Notes under the pieces: model-generated
Database searches by the model: none
Told to the model about the DNA's origin: nothing
Seen by the model: only the letters and a program-made list of their open reading frames with translations
Shown: positions 1-10,080 of the stretch, in pieces
How positions within the stretch are numbered: the stretch's first letter is position 1
Layout: the number at the start of each line of letters is the position of its first letter
Made by a program: the position numbers and the translations under genes
DNA from: Herbaspirillum robiniae
Lineage (GTDB): Bacteria; Pseudomonadota; Gammaproteobacteria; Burkholderiales; Burkholderiaceae_D
NCBI RefSeq assembly: GCF_002213415.1
Contig: NZ_NJGU01000011.1
Span: 212,737-276,736, forward strand
Direction of reading: 5' to 3'
DNA: 64,000 nucleotides

Positions 1-1
1 G

Positions 2-118
2 CGGCCGGCGGCCTATCCGTTCTACGTGGTGTATCCGCAGAGCCGGCACCTGACGCATCGCCTGCGGGTGTTCATCGACTGGCTGGTCGAGGTCTTCCCG
101 GGGCGCATCGGCGCTTGA
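2..118 (+). CDS. LysR-family transcriptional regulator, C-terminal end (partial)
   Basis: The last 38 codons of a gene entering from the left edge; the stop is TGA at 116-118. The residues, ending in a YPQSRHLTHRLRVFIDWL-type stretch, match the C-terminal helix of LysR effector-binding domains (typically ...P.RVRAFIDFL). The DNA-binding domain lies outside the window, so target and ligand cannot be inferred. It converges on the minus-strand porin gene. Confidence rests on this C-terminal signature only. Confidence 0.7.
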   Translation, partial: RPAAYPFYVVYPQSRHLTHRLRVFIDWLVEVFPGRIGA

Positions 119-127
119 GCGGCGGGC

Positions 128-160
128 AAAAAAAAAAGCAGGGGCCGCGAGGCGCCCTGC
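128..160 (-). terminator. Rho-independent terminator of the porin gene
   Basis: A GCAGGG/CCCTGC stem (138-160) is preceded on the + strand by ten A residues (128-137), which read as a U-tract on the minus strand. It lies 38 bp downstream of the porin stop. A shorter A-run on the other side gives no good + strand U-tract. Confidence 0.75.
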
Positions 161-197
161 AAAAAGTGAGACCCATCTCCTCAAGACTGCGTGCGGC

Positions 198-1319
198 TCA
201 GAACTTGTGCCGCACGCCCACACGCACCACATTCTGCGTACTGTCGTCGCTGGGCGAGGACGAGTAGGCGGCATTGACCACGCCGGGGTTGACGGTGTCG
301 CGGGCGCGCTGGTTGCTGTACATCGCATACAGGTCGGTGCGTTTGGACAGGTAGTAGTCGACGCCGACATTGAGCTGGGTGGTCGAGACCCGCGTCGCGC
401 CGGCGCCGGCGCGGCGGATGTTGGCGCGGTCGTGGATCACGCTGCCCAGCAGGTGCAGGTTGGGGGAGAGCGTGTAGTCCACGCCCAGGTCGAACACGTT
501 GGCCTTTTCCGCCGTGGTGATGTTGACCAGGCCGGTGGAGGCCACGGTCGCCGCCGACGGGCGCCTGATCTGCGACCAGGCGCCGTACAGTTTGGCCGGT
601 CCGAACTGGTAGCTGGCGCCCAGGGTGAAGGTCTTCAGGTCGGTGTCGCCCGCCTGCGCGGCGCCGGAGGTGGCGGCCAGCTTGCTCTGGTAATAGCCCG
701 CGCCGACGCCGAAGGGGCCGTTGGCGTAGTTGCCGGCGATGCCGAAGGACTGGCCCGCCGAATTGTTGCCCGCCACTTCACCGAAGCCGTAGAACAGGCT
801 GCCGGTAAAGCCGGAGAGATTGGCGGTGTCGTAGCGCACCGCATTGTCGGTGCGCGCGCCGCCGGCGGTGCGGTCGAGGTTGTTGAAGTGGCCGCCCTTG
901 ATGCCGTTGCCGCCGAAGGTCTGCACCGAGGTGTACTTGGCGCCGATGTCTTCCAGGTAATCGGTCTGGCGGCCGAGGGTGACGGTGCCGAAGGCGCCCG
1001 ACAGGCCGACCACCGACTTGCGGTCGAACAGGGTGTTGGCGGTGCCCATGCCGCCGGTGTCGGCGTTGAAACCGTTTTCCAGGTTGAAGACGGCGGACAG
1101 GCCGCCGCCCAGGTCTTCGACACCCTTGAAGCCGATGCGCGACGTCGCCAGGTCGCCGGAGTCGACGCTGAAGCGGCTGCCGTTGTTGGCGCCGACCTTG
1201 CTGGTATAGGTCAGGCCGGTGTCGATGACGCCGTAGAGCGTGACGCTGCTTTGCGCCATCGTCTGCGCGTGAGCGCCGGCCAGCGCGAGGCCGGCCATGG
1301 CGATTGCGGTTTTTTTCAT
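198..1319 (-). CDS. Outer-membrane general porin (betaproteobacterial trimeric type)
   Basis: 373 aa. A signal peptide (MKKTAIAMAGLALAGAHAQ, a few residues before cleavage) is followed by the porin N-terminal strand SSVTLYGVIDTGLTY, repeated beta strands with DLGGGLSAVFNLE and the terminal aromatic HKF needed for BAM-dependent insertion. Length fits 16-strand porins (Porin_4 family), which admit small hydrophilic solutes. The start was placed at 1317-1319 because AGGGGA lies about 7 bp upstream and the signal peptide begins there; the frame stays open upstream but without export features. It is monocistronic with its own terminator. Substrate preference cannot be read from sequence. Confidence 0.93.
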   Translation of the reverse strand: MKKTAIAMAGLALAGAHAQTMAQSSVTLYGVIDTGLTYTSKVGANNGSRFSVDSGDLATSRIGFKGVEDLGGGLSAVFNLENGFNADTGGMGTANTLFDRKSVVGLSGAFGTVTLGRQTDYLEDIGAKYTSVQTFGGNGIKGGHFNNLDRTAGGARTDNAVRYDTANLSGFTGSLFYGFGEVAGNNSAGQSFGIAGNYANGPFGVGAGYYQSKLAATSGAAQAGDTDLKTFTLGASYQFGPAKLYGAWSQIRRPSAATVASTGLVNITTAEKANVFDLGVDYTLSPNLHLLGSVIHDRANIRRAGAGATRVSTTQLNVGVDYYLSKRTDLYAMYSNQRARDTVNPGVVNAAYSSSPSDDSTQNVVRVGVRHKF

Positions 1320-1620
1320 GTGTTCCCCTGTAATGGATTGGATGGACGGGCACACTGGCCCGGTCTCTTTCCGTGCGCCGGAAGCTGGCGCTTCCGCGCG
1401 GCGGACATCCTGCGGTATCGCCTCTGGGCGACCCGTAAATGGAAGGCGATGCGCCGGCAATTCTATGTGCGGCGGCGCATAGGGATTATCTCCGCGTTCT
1501 TATCTTCGTAATATCCTTGTGTATATAACGTGCGATTGCCCGCGTGCCGGCGCTGCAGGCAGGCGAGGCGGCGCGGTACAATCCGCGCCGCCTTCCATCA
1601 ACTGCACAAGCGATATCAGC
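1320..1620. other. Divergent intergenic region between porin and DUF2591-type gene
   Basis: About 300 bp that should carry both outward promoters. An A+T-rich stretch around 1490-1530 is the best place for the rightward promoter. No operator-like repeat was recognised. Confidence 0.4.
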
Positions 1621-2226
1621 ATGACCACCATCTACGTCAACGACCTCAGCGGCATCGATCTGGATTTCTGGGTGGCCAGGGCCGAAGGCATCGACGCCGT
1701 GCGCACCGCGCAGGCCTGCCTGGTCGCGTATCGCCGCAACGACGCCGGCGCCCTGGAGGGAATGCCCTATTCGCCGACCCGTGACCCGCAGGCGAGCGGG
1801 CCGCTGATCGTGAAGCACGGCGTCGACATCTTCGAGAGCGGCGGCCGCTGGGCGGCCGAGCTCAAGGGCCGCGATACGCCCTGGGGCAACGGCGCGACGC
1901 CGGTGGAGGCGGCCCTGCGCGCCATCGTGGCGGCCAGGTTCGGCGACGCGGTCCAGGATGCGGAAGCGGCGCTGCCGCTATCGTGCTTCTGGCTGATGTT
2001 CGTGGCGGCAGGCAGCACGCCGCCGCACCTGCTCGGCCATGCCATCATCGAAGCGCGAGACATGAACCACGCGATGGAATGCGCGCGCGGGCTGGGCCTG
2101 CATCCGGGTGCCGATGTGCGCGTCTACCGCGTCAACGACGACGACGCGCACCACATCGCCGCCGATATGCGCAACCGCCTGCTGAGCGCGGAGGAGGCTG
2201 CAAGCCTGGGCTGGCAGGAGCAGTAA
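1621..2226 (+). CDS. DUF2591-like hypothetical protein
   Basis: 201 aa. The N-terminus resembles DUF2591 (a phage- and plasmid-associated domain typically containing LDYWVAKAEG): here LDFWVARAEGIDAV, followed by a YSPTRDPQASGPLI segment. The C-terminal half (from about residue 115) is a separate unrecognised segment containing SCFWLMFVAAG and an acidic-histidine patch DDDAHH. The start ATG at 1621 was chosen because the domain begins there; the longer open frame upstream lacks similarity. GC content is like its neighbours, so recent transfer is not evident. No phage genes are adjacent. Function unknown. Confidence 0.65.
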   Translation: MTTIYVNDLSGIDLDFWVARAEGIDAVRTAQACLVAYRRNDAGALEGMPYSPTRDPQASGPLIVKHGVDIFESGGRWAAELKGRDTPWGNGATPVEAALRAIVAARFGDAVQDAEAALPLSCFWLMFVAAGSTPPHLLGHAIIEARDMNHAMECARGLGLHPGADVRVYRVNDDDAHHIAADMRNRLLSAEEAASLGWQEQ

Positions 2227-2357
2227 GGACCGGGCGCCGGCGCGGGCTCAGTCCGGCCGGCGCGGCCCATGCCGCGTAACCGGCGCAGCTGTCCAAGTTA
2301 CAGTTTCGCCGCAAAAAAAGGCGATAATGCGGGTTCGAAAACTATTCCTTTTCATCC

Positions 2358-2990
2358 ATGCAAGAAATCATCAACGGCTTCCTACGCTTCCAACAAGACG
2401 TCTTTCCTTCCCGCAAGGAATTGTTCAAGACACTGGCAACCGGTCAGACGCCCAAGGCGCTGTTCATCTCCTGTTCCGACAGCCGGATGGTGCCCGAGCT
2501 CGTGACGCAGCGTGAGCCGGGTGATTTGTTCGTGATGCGCAATGCCGGCAACATCGTCCCCTCGTTCGGTCCCGAACCCGGCGGCGTGAGCGCCACCGTG
2601 GAATACGCGGTCGCGCAGCTGAAGGTGACCGACATCGTCATCTGCGGTCACTCCGACTGCGGCGCGATGAAGGCGGTGGCGACCTGCGCCTGCCTGGACC
2701 ACATGCCGGCGGTCAAGCACTGGCTGCGCTATGCCGACGCCGCGCGCATGATCAACGAGTCGCGCAACCACGCCACCGAGATCGAACGCATCGACGGCAT
2801 GGTGCGCGAGAACGTCATCGCCCAGCTCAACAATATCCGCACCCATCCCTCGGTATCGCTGGCGCTGTCGCAAGGTCGCCTGGCGCTGCACGGCTGGGTG
2901 TACGACATCGAAGCCGGCACCATCGACGCGCTCGATGAAGCCACGCAGACCTTCGTGCCGCTGGCCGAGCATCCGGCCACGCAGCGCTGA
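2358..2990 (+). CDS. can: Beta-class carbonic anhydrase
   Basis: 210 aa; interconverts CO2 and bicarbonate in the cytoplasm. The zinc ligands and dyad are visible: Cys39, Asp41 and Arg43 in SCSDSR, and His98 and Cys101 in CGHSDCGAM. Length is normal for the family, and a strong terminator follows at 3003. The ribosome-binding site is weak, but the N-terminus [12 protein letters not shown] matches the usual start of this family. Could equally be labelled cynT by homology, but there is no cyanase gene next to it, so a housekeeping bicarbonate-supply role is more likely. Confidence 0.93.
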   Translation: MQEIINGFLRFQQDVFPSRKELFKTLATGQTPKALFISCSDSRMVPELVTQREPGDLFVMRNAGNIVPSFGPEPGGVSATVEYAVAQLKVTDIVICGHSDCGAMKAVATCACLDHMPAVKHWLRYADAARMINESRNHATEIERIDGMVRENVIAQLNNIRTHPSVSLALSQGRLALHGWVYDIEAGTIDALDEATQTFVPLAEHPATQR

Positions 2991-3002
2991 TCCGCGCCAG
3001 GC

Positions 3003-3031
3003 AAAAAAAAGCCACCTTCGGGTGGCTTTTT
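3003..3031. terminator. Bidirectional rho-independent terminator
   Basis: GCCACC-TTCG-GGTGGC hairpin (3011-3026) flanked by eight A on the left and T-rich sequence on the right. It separates the convergent carbonic anhydrase and LacI-family regulator genes and can serve both. Confidence 0.9.
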
Positions 3032-3056
3032 CGTTTCTGGAGATGCGCCTGCGCGT

Positions 3057-4073
3057 TCAGCGTTTCTTCGGCGGCGCGGTGGAGGCGCGCCGGACCAGTT
3101 CCGGCGTCGCCGTCACGCGCATGACGGGCGATTTGCTGCTGCGGTTGATCAACGCGAGCAGCAGTTCGATCGACATCTCGGCGGCGCTGTCGGTGGGCAC
3201 CGCCACCGTGGTCAATGCGGGGCGCGACAGGCGCGCCCACTGGATGTCGGTGATGCCGATCACCGAGATGTCGCGCGGCACGTTCAGTCCCATGTCGGCG
3301 ATGGCGTTCATGGCGCCCAGCGCGGGCAGATCGTTGCTGGCGAAGATGGCGGTCAGCTGCGGGAATTCCTTGAGCATGGCCATCGTCGCATCGTAGCCGG
3401 CGGCCACCGTATCGGGGATGTAGCGCGTGCGCTCCTGCGCATGCTTGCGCCCGGCCTCGGCGCAGGCGTCGAGGTAGCCGCGATAGCGCTCGGCGTGGAT
3501 GCCGTTCTTCTTGCTGCCGACCAGCGCGCCGATGTCGCGATGCCCGAGCTCGATCAGGTGTCGCCCGGCGATCGCGCCGGCGGCCCGGAAGTCGACCGCG
3601 ATGCTGGGCAGCTCGGGCGGCGCATCAGGCTTTTCCCACATGCACAGCACTACCGGCGCGCCGCGCTTTTCGGTCTTCTTGAGATCGTCCATCGGCAGGT
3701 TGGCGTTCATGATCAGCACGCCGTCGGACAAGGTGCCCGCGATCTGGTCGAGATAGGCGCGTCCGGTGGCCGGATCGTCGTTGGTGTTGCATACGATCAG
3801 GAAGCGGCCGTGGGCGCGCGCCGCGCGTTCGGCGGCCAGCGCAAATTCGGGATAGAAGGGGTTGGCGATGCTGGACACCATCAGCGCCAGCGTGGGCGCG
3901 CGGCCCTCGGCCAGCGCGCGCGCCGTCAGGTGCGGCCGGTATCCGAGCTGTTCCACCGCCTCCAGCACGCGCAGGCGGGTCTGCTCGCCCACCTTGCCGC
4001 GCTGGCGCAGGACATTCGAAACGGTGGCGGAGGTGACGCCGGCCAGGCGGGCGACTTCGGATAGGGTGGTCAT
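3057..4073 (-). CDS. LacI-family transcriptional regulator of the galactoside operon
   Basis: 338 aa. The N-terminal LacI helix-turn-helix (TTLSEVARLAGVTSATVSN) and hinge region (about residue 50) precede a periplasmic-binding-protein-like effector domain. It is divergent from the MalK-type ATPase/GH42 operon, and a perfect LacI-type palindrome lies between them at 4352-4363, so it probably represses that operon and is relieved by a galactoside or galactose (inference). The start at 4073 puts the HTH at the usual distance from the N-terminus; an in-frame ATG nine codons upstream is possible, and neither has a clear ribosome-binding site. Confidence 0.9.
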   Translation of the reverse strand: MTTLSEVARLAGVTSATVSNVLRQRGKVGEQTRLRVLEAVEQLGYRPHLTARALAEGRAPTLALMVSSIANPFYPEFALAAERAARAHGRFLIVCNTNDDPATGRAYLDQIAGTLSDGVLIMNANLPMDDLKKTEKRGAPVVLCMWEKPDAPPELPSIAVDFRAAGAIAGRHLIELGHRDIGALVGSKKNGIHAERYRGYLDACAEAGRKHAQERTRYIPDTVAAGYDATMAMLKEFPQLTAIFASNDLPALGAMNAIADMGLNVPRDISVIGITDIQWARLSRPALTTVAVPTDSAAEMSIELLLALINRSSKSPVMRVTATPELVRRASTAPPKKR

Positions 4074-4448
4074 GGGCGATGGAAATGAGAGCCTTCGCAT
4101 TCAATCGTCTATCGCCCACCTTGTCAACGAGCCCGGCCAGGGCATCGAATTGCAGCAGTGCAATGCGGCGCGCCGCACGGAAGAGCTGGCGCGGGGATTC
4201 GCAGAATTCCTGTTGCGTCCCAAAACCAAGATCGGTATTATCCAACGCAACAACAGAAAAAATCGGCATCACGATCAGAACAACGATGCGGAGACACAGT
4301 CAGAAAAATTGCAACGAACCAGGCATTCGCCTGTTTTTTTGTAAATTTAAATTAAGCGCTTAACCTCAAGCCGGCCGTGGATTTCACGGCGACAGAAAGC
4401 GGCCGCCTTTGCCGCGTGCGGTGTGATTCATTCTTTTGGGAATAGATG
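4074..4448. other. Regulatory region between lacI-type gene and transport operon
   Basis: About 375 bp. The right half is A+T-rich (around 4200-4365) and contains the LacI-type palindrome at 4352-4363. A run of T followed by TAAATTTAAAT just before the palindrome is a plausible promoter core for the rightward operon, so repressor binding would block polymerase. Confidence 0.5.
4352..4363. promoter_or_regulatory. LacI-family operator (TTAAGCGCTTAA)
   Basis: A 12-bp perfect palindrome with central CG and AAGCGCTT core, the hallmark of LacI/GalR-family operators. It sits 86 bp upstream of the MalK-type ATPase start in the lacI-divergent region. Confidence 0.75.
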
Positions 4449-5594
<1,146 letters not shown>

Positions 5595-5682
5595 GGGCCG
5601 GCTCGCGGCAGTATCCGAGCATCGCGGCGCCGACCCGGCGCTGCGCAATCTTCACCCACAACAACCCGGAGGAGTTTCATCC

Positions 5683-7656
5683 ATGTCGATACGATTGGGG
5701 GTCTGCTACTACCCCGAACACTGGCCCGAAGCAATGTGGGAGAGCGACGCGCAGCGCATGAAGGCGCTGGGCATCAAGCAGGTGCGTATCGGCGAATTCG
5801 CCTGGAGCCGGATCGAGCCTGCGCCGGGCGAGCTGCAGTGGGACTGGCTGGACCGCGCCATCGAAGTGCTGGCCGCACAGGGCCTGGAAGTGGTGATGTG
5901 CACGCCCACCGCGACGCCGCCCAAGTGGCTGGTCGACCGCCACGACGACGTGCTGGCGGTCGACGCCAACGGACGCAAGCGCCACTTCGGTTCGCGCCGC
6001 CATTACGATTTTTCGTCCGACTCCTACTTCGAAGAATCGCAGCGCATCGTGCGCCTGCTGGCGCAGCGCTACGGCAAACATCCCGCGGTCACCGCCTGGC
6101 AGACCGACAACGAGTACGGCTGCCACCAGACCGTGGTCAGCTATTCGTCGTCCGCGCAGCGCCGTTTCCGTTCGTGGCTGCGCGCCCGTTACGGCAGCAT
6201 CGAGGCGCTCAACGCGGCCTGGGGCACGGTGTTCTGGAGCATGGAATACCGCAGCTTCGACGAGATCGACGCGCCGGTGGGCACCGTGACCGAGGCGCAT
6301 CCTTCGCACCGCCTCGACTACCGCCGCTTCGCCTCTGACGAGGTGGCGCGCTACAACCGCATGCAGGTCGAGATCCTGCGCGCGCATGCGCCCGGCCGGC
6401 TGATGGTGCACAACTTCATGCAGATGTTCCTCGAGTTCGACCACTACTCGGTGGCGGCCGACCTCGACGTGGCGACCTGGGACAGCTACCCGCTGGGCGC
6501 GCTGGAAGAGATGTGGTTCGCGCCGGAGGTGAAGGCGCGCTGGCTGCGCACCGGCCATCCCGATTTCGCCAGCTTCAACCATGACCTGTATCGCGGCATG
6601 TCGGCCCAGCCCTTCTGGGTCATGGAGCAGCAGCCGGGGCCGGTCAACTGGGCGCACTGGAACCCGCACCCGCTGCCCGGCATGGTGCGCCTGTGGAGCT
6701 GGGAAGCCTTCGCCCACGGCGCCGGCTGCGTCTCCTACTTCCGCTGGCGCCAGGTGCCGTTCGGGCAGGAGCAGATGCACGCCGGGCTGAACCGTCCCGA
6801 CAATCGCCTGGACGTCGGCGGCGCCGAAGCCGAACGCGTGGCGCTGGAAATCGGCCAGGTGGAACAGGCGGCCGGCGAGCTGGCGCAGCCGCACGGCAAG
6901 GTCGCGCTGCTGTTCGACTACAGCGCCAAGTGGCTGTTCGAGATCCATCACCAGGGCGCCGACTTCCACTATCCGCGCTTCGCCTTCGAGTATTACTCGG
7001 CGCTGCGCGCGCTGGGACTGGACGTGGACATCGTGCCGGTGCACGCGCCGCTCGACGGCTACGCGATGATCGTGGTGCCGCCGCTGCCCATCGTGCCCGA
7101 CGACCTGCCGGCCCGCCTGCAGGCCAGCGGCGCGCAGGTGGTGCTGGGGCCGCGCAGCGGCTCCAAGACGGTGTCGCTGCAGATCCCCGGCAGCCTGCCG
7201 CCCGGTCCGCTGCAGCAGATCCTGCCGGTGCGCGTGTGGCGCGTCGAGTCGATGCGCCCCAACATCACCGAGCCGGTGGCGCTGGGCGATTGCCAGGGCC
7301 AGGCCTCGCACTGGCGCGACCTGGTCGAGCTGGAAGGCGAGGGCGTGCAGGCGGTGGCAAGTTTCGGCGACGGCCATCCCGCCATCGTCAGGCGCGAGCG
7401 TGTACATTACCTCGCCGGCATCTTCGACGAGGCGCTCACGCAAGCCTATCTGGAGCAGGTGGCGCGCGCCGCCGGCCTGGCGCCGCAGCGCCTGCCGCAG
7501 GGCCTGCGCCTGCAGCGCCGCGGCGGCCTGACTTTCGCGCTGAACTACGCCGACGCGCCGCTGGCGCTGCCGGACACCGACGGCGCGGCCTTCATCGTCG
7601 GCGGCCCGCAGCTGGAGCCGCAGGGCGTGGCGATCTACCGGACCACGCAGCAGTAA
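5683..7656 (+). CDS. Beta-galactosidase, glycoside hydrolase family 42
   Basis: 657 aa, normal for GH42. It cleaves terminal beta-D-galactosyl residues. The start MSIRLGVCYYPEHWPE is the classic GH42 N-terminus. The acid/base glutamate is Glu144 in QTDNEYGCHQ and the nucleophile Glu315 in WVMEQQPG. A TIM barrel is followed by a trimerisation/GATase-like domain (about 380-590) and a small beta domain. There is no signal peptide, so it acts in the cytoplasm on imported galactosides. CGGAGGAG lies 7 bp before the ATG at 5683; the frame is open far upstream inside the ATPase gene, but that part is not GH42-like. It is embedded between the genes of its transporter. Confidence 0.93.
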   Translation: MSIRLGVCYYPEHWPEAMWESDAQRMKALGIKQVRIGEFAWSRIEPAPGELQWDWLDRAIEVLAAQGLEVVMCTPTATPPKWLVDRHDDVLAVDANGRKRHFGSRRHYDFSSDSYFEESQRIVRLLAQRYGKHPAVTAWQTDNEYGCHQTVVSYSSSAQRRFRSWLRARYGSIEALNAAWGTVFWSMEYRSFDEIDAPVGTVTEAHPSHRLDYRRFASDEVARYNRMQVEILRAHAPGRLMVHNFMQMFLEFDHYSVAADLDVATWDSYPLGALEEMWFAPEVKARWLRTGHPDFASFNHDLYRGMSAQPFWVMEQQPGPVNWAHWNPHPLPGMVRLWSWEAFAHGAGCVSYFRWRQVPFGQEQMHAGLNRPDNRLDVGGAEAERVALEIGQVEQAAGELAQPHGKVALLFDYSAKWLFEIHHQGADFHYPRFAFEYYSALRALGLDVDIVPVHAPLDGYAMIVVPPLPIVPDDLPARLQASGAQVVLGPRSGSKTVSLQIPGSLPPGPLQQILPVRVWRVESMRPNITEPVALGDCQGQASHWRDLVELEGEGVQAVASFGDGHPAIVRRERVHYLAGIFDEALTQAYLEQVARAAGLAPQRLPQGLRLQRRGGLTFALNYADAPLALPDTDGAAFIVGGPQLEPQGVAIYRTTQQ

Positions 7657-7702
7657 GAGGCGCAAGAACAGGAATAGCAACACTCTGGAAGACAGCGCGG
7701 CG

Positions 7703-7729
7703 CGCGGCGACCTGAAGATCGTCGCCGCG
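7703..7729. promoter_or_regulatory. Intercistronic GC-rich hairpin
   Basis: CGCGGCGAC and GTCGCCGCG form a perfect 9-bp stem (7703-7711/7721-7729) with a 9-nt loop. It lies in the 158-bp gap between the hydrolase and binding-protein genes and has no T-tract. Such hairpins can protect upstream mRNA ends or raise binding-protein expression relative to neighbours; that role is inferred. Confidence 0.45.
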
Positions 7730-7814
7730 AAGCCGGCGCGCAAGCAGGCGGACAAGAACCTGTGCAAAAGAGCAAGAACAACGCTGTTGTGAACACAATC
7801 ACTCGGAGACAACG

Positions 7815-9050
7815 ATGAAAAATCTGATTCGCATGGGCCTGCTGGCCGCCGCGGCCACCGCAGCCGTATCGGCCGCCGCCGGCACGCTGTCCGTCAACAT
7901 CGCCTACAAGGGCGCGGTGCAGCGCACCGTCTGGCAATCCACGCTGGATGAATTCAAGAAGGCCAATCCCGATGTCGACATCAAGGTCGCCTTCGTCGAG
8001 GAAGAGGCCTACAAGGTGCAGCTGCCCGGCTGGCTGTCGACCCAGGCGCCGGACATCATCAACTGGCACAACGGCGAGCGCATGGCCTTCTACGCCAGCC
8101 GCGGCCTGCTGGAAGATGTGAGCGAGGACTGGAAGAAGAACGGCTGGGACGCTTCCTATGCCTCGACCAAAGAGGCCTCGTCCTACCAGGGCAAGCAATA
8201 TGCGCTGCCCACCGTCTACTACTCCTGGGGCATGTTCTACCGCAAGGACATCTTCAAGACCGCCGGCATCGCCGCCGAGCCCAAGACCTGGGACGAGTTC
8301 CTGGACGCCTGCAAGAAGCTCAAGGCCTCCGGCGTCACGCCGCTGGCCGTGGGCGGGCGCGACGCCTGGACCCTGGCCGGCTGGTTCGACTACCTGGACC
8401 TGCGCCTGAACGGCAACGCCTTCCACCAGCAACTGATGGCCGGCGAGATCGCCTACACCGACGCGCGCGTCAAGAAGGTCTACACCGCGTGGAAGACGCT
8501 GATCGACAACAAGTACTTCATCGACAATGCGCTCTCCTACGACCTCGATGGCGCCCAGCCCTTCCTGTTCCAGGGCAAGGCGGCCATGATGCTGATGGGC
8601 ACCTTCATCGCCAAGGGCTTCCCCGCCAAGATGGCGCCCAACATGGGCTACTTCCAGTTCCCCATCATCGACGCCAAGGTGCCGACCGCCGAGGAAGGCC
8701 CGACCGAATCCATCCACATCCCCAGCAAGGCCCGCAACAAGGCCGACGCGCGTCGCTTCCTGGCCTTCGTCGGCACGCCGGCGATCAGCGCCAAGCTGGC
8801 CGACGGCCTCGGTTCGCTGCCGGCCAACAGCAAGTCGCCCGAGCCGACCGAGCCGATCTCGCGCATCGGTTTCCAGATCCTCTCCAACGCCCAGGGCGGC
8901 GTGGCGCAGTTCTATGACCGCGACATGACCAAGGAGATGGCCGACGAAGGCATGAAGGGCATGCAGAAGTTCGTCAGCGACACCGGCAAGATCGACGAAG
9001 TGTTGAACGAGCTGGAACAAAGCCGCAAGCGCATCTACAAGAAGTCCTGA
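7815..9050 (+). CDS. Extracellular sugar-binding protein of ABC transporter
   Basis: 411 aa, bacterial extracellular solute-binding family 1. A Sec signal peptide (MKNLIRMGLLAAAATAAVSAAA) is cleaved near residue 22, and no lipobox cysteine is present, so it is free in the periplasm. NGERMAFYASRGLL and YYSWGMFYRKDIF are typical of the MalE/UgpB fold. CGGAGA lies 6 bp before the ATG. It should capture the galactoside delivered to the permeases encoded next; the actual ligand is inferred from the GH42 gene. Confidence 0.92.
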   Translation: MKNLIRMGLLAAAATAAVSAAAGTLSVNIAYKGAVQRTVWQSTLDEFKKANPDVDIKVAFVEEEAYKVQLPGWLSTQAPDIINWHNGERMAFYASRGLLEDVSEDWKKNGWDASYASTKEASSYQGKQYALPTVYYSWGMFYRKDIFKTAGIAAEPKTWDEFLDACKKLKASGVTPLAVGGRDAWTLAGWFDYLDLRLNGNAFHQQLMAGEIAYTDARVKKVYTAWKTLIDNKYFIDNALSYDLDGAQPFLFQGKAAMMLMGTFIAKGFPAKMAPNMGYFQFPIIDAKVPTAEEGPTESIHIPSKARNKADARRFLAFVGTPAISAKLADGLGSLPANSKSPEPTEPISRIGFQILSNAQGGVAQFYDRDMTKEMADEGMKGMQKFVSDTGKIDEVLNELEQSRKRIYKKS

Positions 9051-9142
9051 TCCGCCGCCGCGCGAAGTTCGCCCGCGCTGCCGGGCGGGCTTCGCCGTCC
9101 AGGCATCGCCGTCGCACCATTCGCATTACAGGAGTCCATCCC

Positions 9143-10072
9143 ATGCTTGCGCAAACGCCCGCCATCAATCCGCCCAAGAGCGCCGCCGAAGCGCCCGCCG
9201 CGGCTGCGGCATCGAAGCGGCGCACCGCCGCGCGCAGGAACCGCGCCGCCGTCTGGTTCCTGGCGCCGGCCTGCGCGATGACCTTGATCTACGTGCTGTA
9301 TCCGATCGCGTACACCATCTATCTCAGCTTCTTCAACTGGGACGGCATGACCCGGCCGCAGTTCGTCGGACTGGCGAACTATGTCGAGCTGCTGCATGCG
9401 CCGACCTTCTACACCGCGCTCAGGAACAACCTGGCCTGGCTGCTGGCCTTCCTGCTGGCGCCGCCCATGGGGCTGTCCATCGCGCTCTACCTGAACCAGA
9501 AGGTGCGCGGCATGCGCGTGGTCAAGGCGCTGTTCTTCGCGCCCTTCGTGCTCTCCGGCGTGGTGGTCGGCCTGATCTTCAGCTGGTTCTACGATCCCAG
9601 CTTCGGCCTGCTGTCGCTGCTGCTGGGCCACGGCATCCCGGTGCTGGGCGACGCCCGCTACGTCACCTTCGGCATCATCTTCGCGGCGCTGTGGCCGCAG
9701 ACCGCTTATTGCATGATCCTGTTCCTGACCGGGCTGACCGCGATCAACAACGACCAGATCGAGGCCGCGCGCATGGAAGGCGCCAGGGGCTGGACCATGT
9801 TGCGCCACGTGATCCTGCCGCAGCTGCGGCCGACCACCTTCATGGCCTTCGTGGTCAGCATCATCGGCGCGCTGCGCAGCTTCGACCTGATCTCGGTGAT
9901 GAGCAGCGGCGGCCCCTACGAGAGCTCCACCGTGCTCGCCTACTATGCCTACGACCAGGCCATCAAGTATTACCGGCAGGGCTATTCGGCGGCGATCGCC
10001 GTGACGCTCTTCGCCATCATGCTGGTCTACATCGTCTACCAACTGCGCCGCATGCTGCGCTCGGAACGCTAG
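9143..10072 (+). CDS. Sugar ABC transporter permease, MalF-type
   Basis: 309 aa, six predicted membrane helices starting at about residue 35 (VWFLAPACAMTLIYVLYPIAY). The EAA loop that docks to the ATPase is present as IEAARMEGARGWTMLRHVILPQL. An Ala/Pro-rich cytoplasmic N-terminal extension of about 30 residues precedes the first helix. CAGGAG lies before the ATG at 9143. Partner of the MalG-type permease 8 bp downstream. Confidence 0.92.
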   Translation: MLAQTPAINPPKSAAEAPAAAAASKRRTAARRNRAAVWFLAPACAMTLIYVLYPIAYTIYLSFFNWDGMTRPQFVGLANYVELLHAPTFYTALRNNLAWLLAFLLAPPMGLSIALYLNQKVRGMRVVKALFFAPFVLSGVVVGLIFSWFYDPSFGLLSLLLGHGIPVLGDARYVTFGIIFAALWPQTAYCMILFLTGLTAINNDQIEAARMEGARGWTMLRHVILPQLRPTTFMAFVVSIIGALRSFDLISVMSSGGPYESSTVLAYYAYDQAIKYYRQGYSAAIAVTLFAIMLVYIVYQLRRMLRSER

Positions 10073-10080
10073 GAGAATCC